This document shows positions 33,442 to 33,463 of a DNA stretch of 33,463 nucleotides, one piece after another. The stretch's first letter is position 1, and every line of letters begins with the position of its first letter. The stretch is from Porogramme epimiltina (Eukaryota > Basidiomycota > Agaricomycetes > Polyporales > Polyporaceae): positions 1 through 33,463 of the forward strand of contig FTLJ01000599.1 in assembly GCA_900155495.1 (NCBI GenBank), read 5' to 3'. The notes beneath the pieces were generated by a model. It saw nothing but the letters and a program-made list of their open reading frames with translations, did no database searches and had not been told where the DNA came from. A program made the translations under genes and the position numbers.

Positions 33442-33463
33442 CTCGCCTATCATAACCTTAAAA

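Larger units (their letters stand above)
33021..33463. mobile_element. Probable end of an unidentified mobile element
   Basis: Sequence unlike anything else in the window begins abruptly inside unit 5. It starts GGGTA followed by a strong GC hairpin. After about 33100 it turns AT-richer and carries further hairpins and two families of short direct repeats. Terminal structure of this kind is common in eukaryotic DNA transposons and Helitrons. No transposase frame or matching far end is in the window, so the class cannot be assigned. It could also be ordinary flanking DNA exposed by a deletion. Confidence 0.4.

Overview
The window looks like nuclear DNA of a mushroom-forming basidiomycete (Agaricomycetes). 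The only genes I can support are four paralogues of a basidiomycete multi-pass membrane protein family (DUF6533). Each is split by twelve short GT-AG introns (about 44-82 nt), including micro-exons. Fungal-style TATA boxes lie 60-80 bp upstream of the start codons. There are no bacterial operons, Shine-Dalgarno sites or CRISPR repeats.

Almost the whole window is one diverged tandem array. Aligning recurring landmarks by eye gives four complete repeat units, at about 45-8808, 8809-17210, 17211-23843 and 23844-31220, and a truncated fifth at 31221-33020. The order within a unit is: a GC-rich upstream block, a less GC-rich promoter-proximal block, the plus-strand DUF6533 gene, a conserved 3' tail, an optional block D (units 1 and 3 only), a decayed minus-strand gene remnant with a conserved intron, a GC-rich block C (units 1, 2 and 4, plus a displaced extra copy before gene 2), and a block E leading into the next unit.

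The four genes (starts at 2428, 11895, 19565 and 26031) share the same exon layout, and most exon lengths are identical. The last exon is 280 nt in all four, counting copy 1 to its ancestral stop. Copies 2 and 3 look intact (356 and 358 codons before the stop). Copy 1 has an in-frame nonsense codon that removes the last 39 residues. Copy 4 has lost the normal splice acceptor of one intron. All four need a 2-nt micro-exon to keep frame, which is the most striking feature here.

The intergenic blocks are recognisably homologous between units, but their reading frames are broken by indels and show no clear excess of synonymous change. I therefore do not annotate genes there, apart from the minus-strand remnants. 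At about 33021, roughly 110 bp upstream of where a fifth gene would start, the repeat stops abruptly. It is replaced by sequence rich in hairpins and short direct repeats, which I read as the end of an unidentified mobile element. The first 44 bases also lie outside the array and form a hairpin.

Functionally, the window is a local expansion of one membrane-protein family whose role is unknown. Nothing in the sequence shows that the genes work with other local genes.
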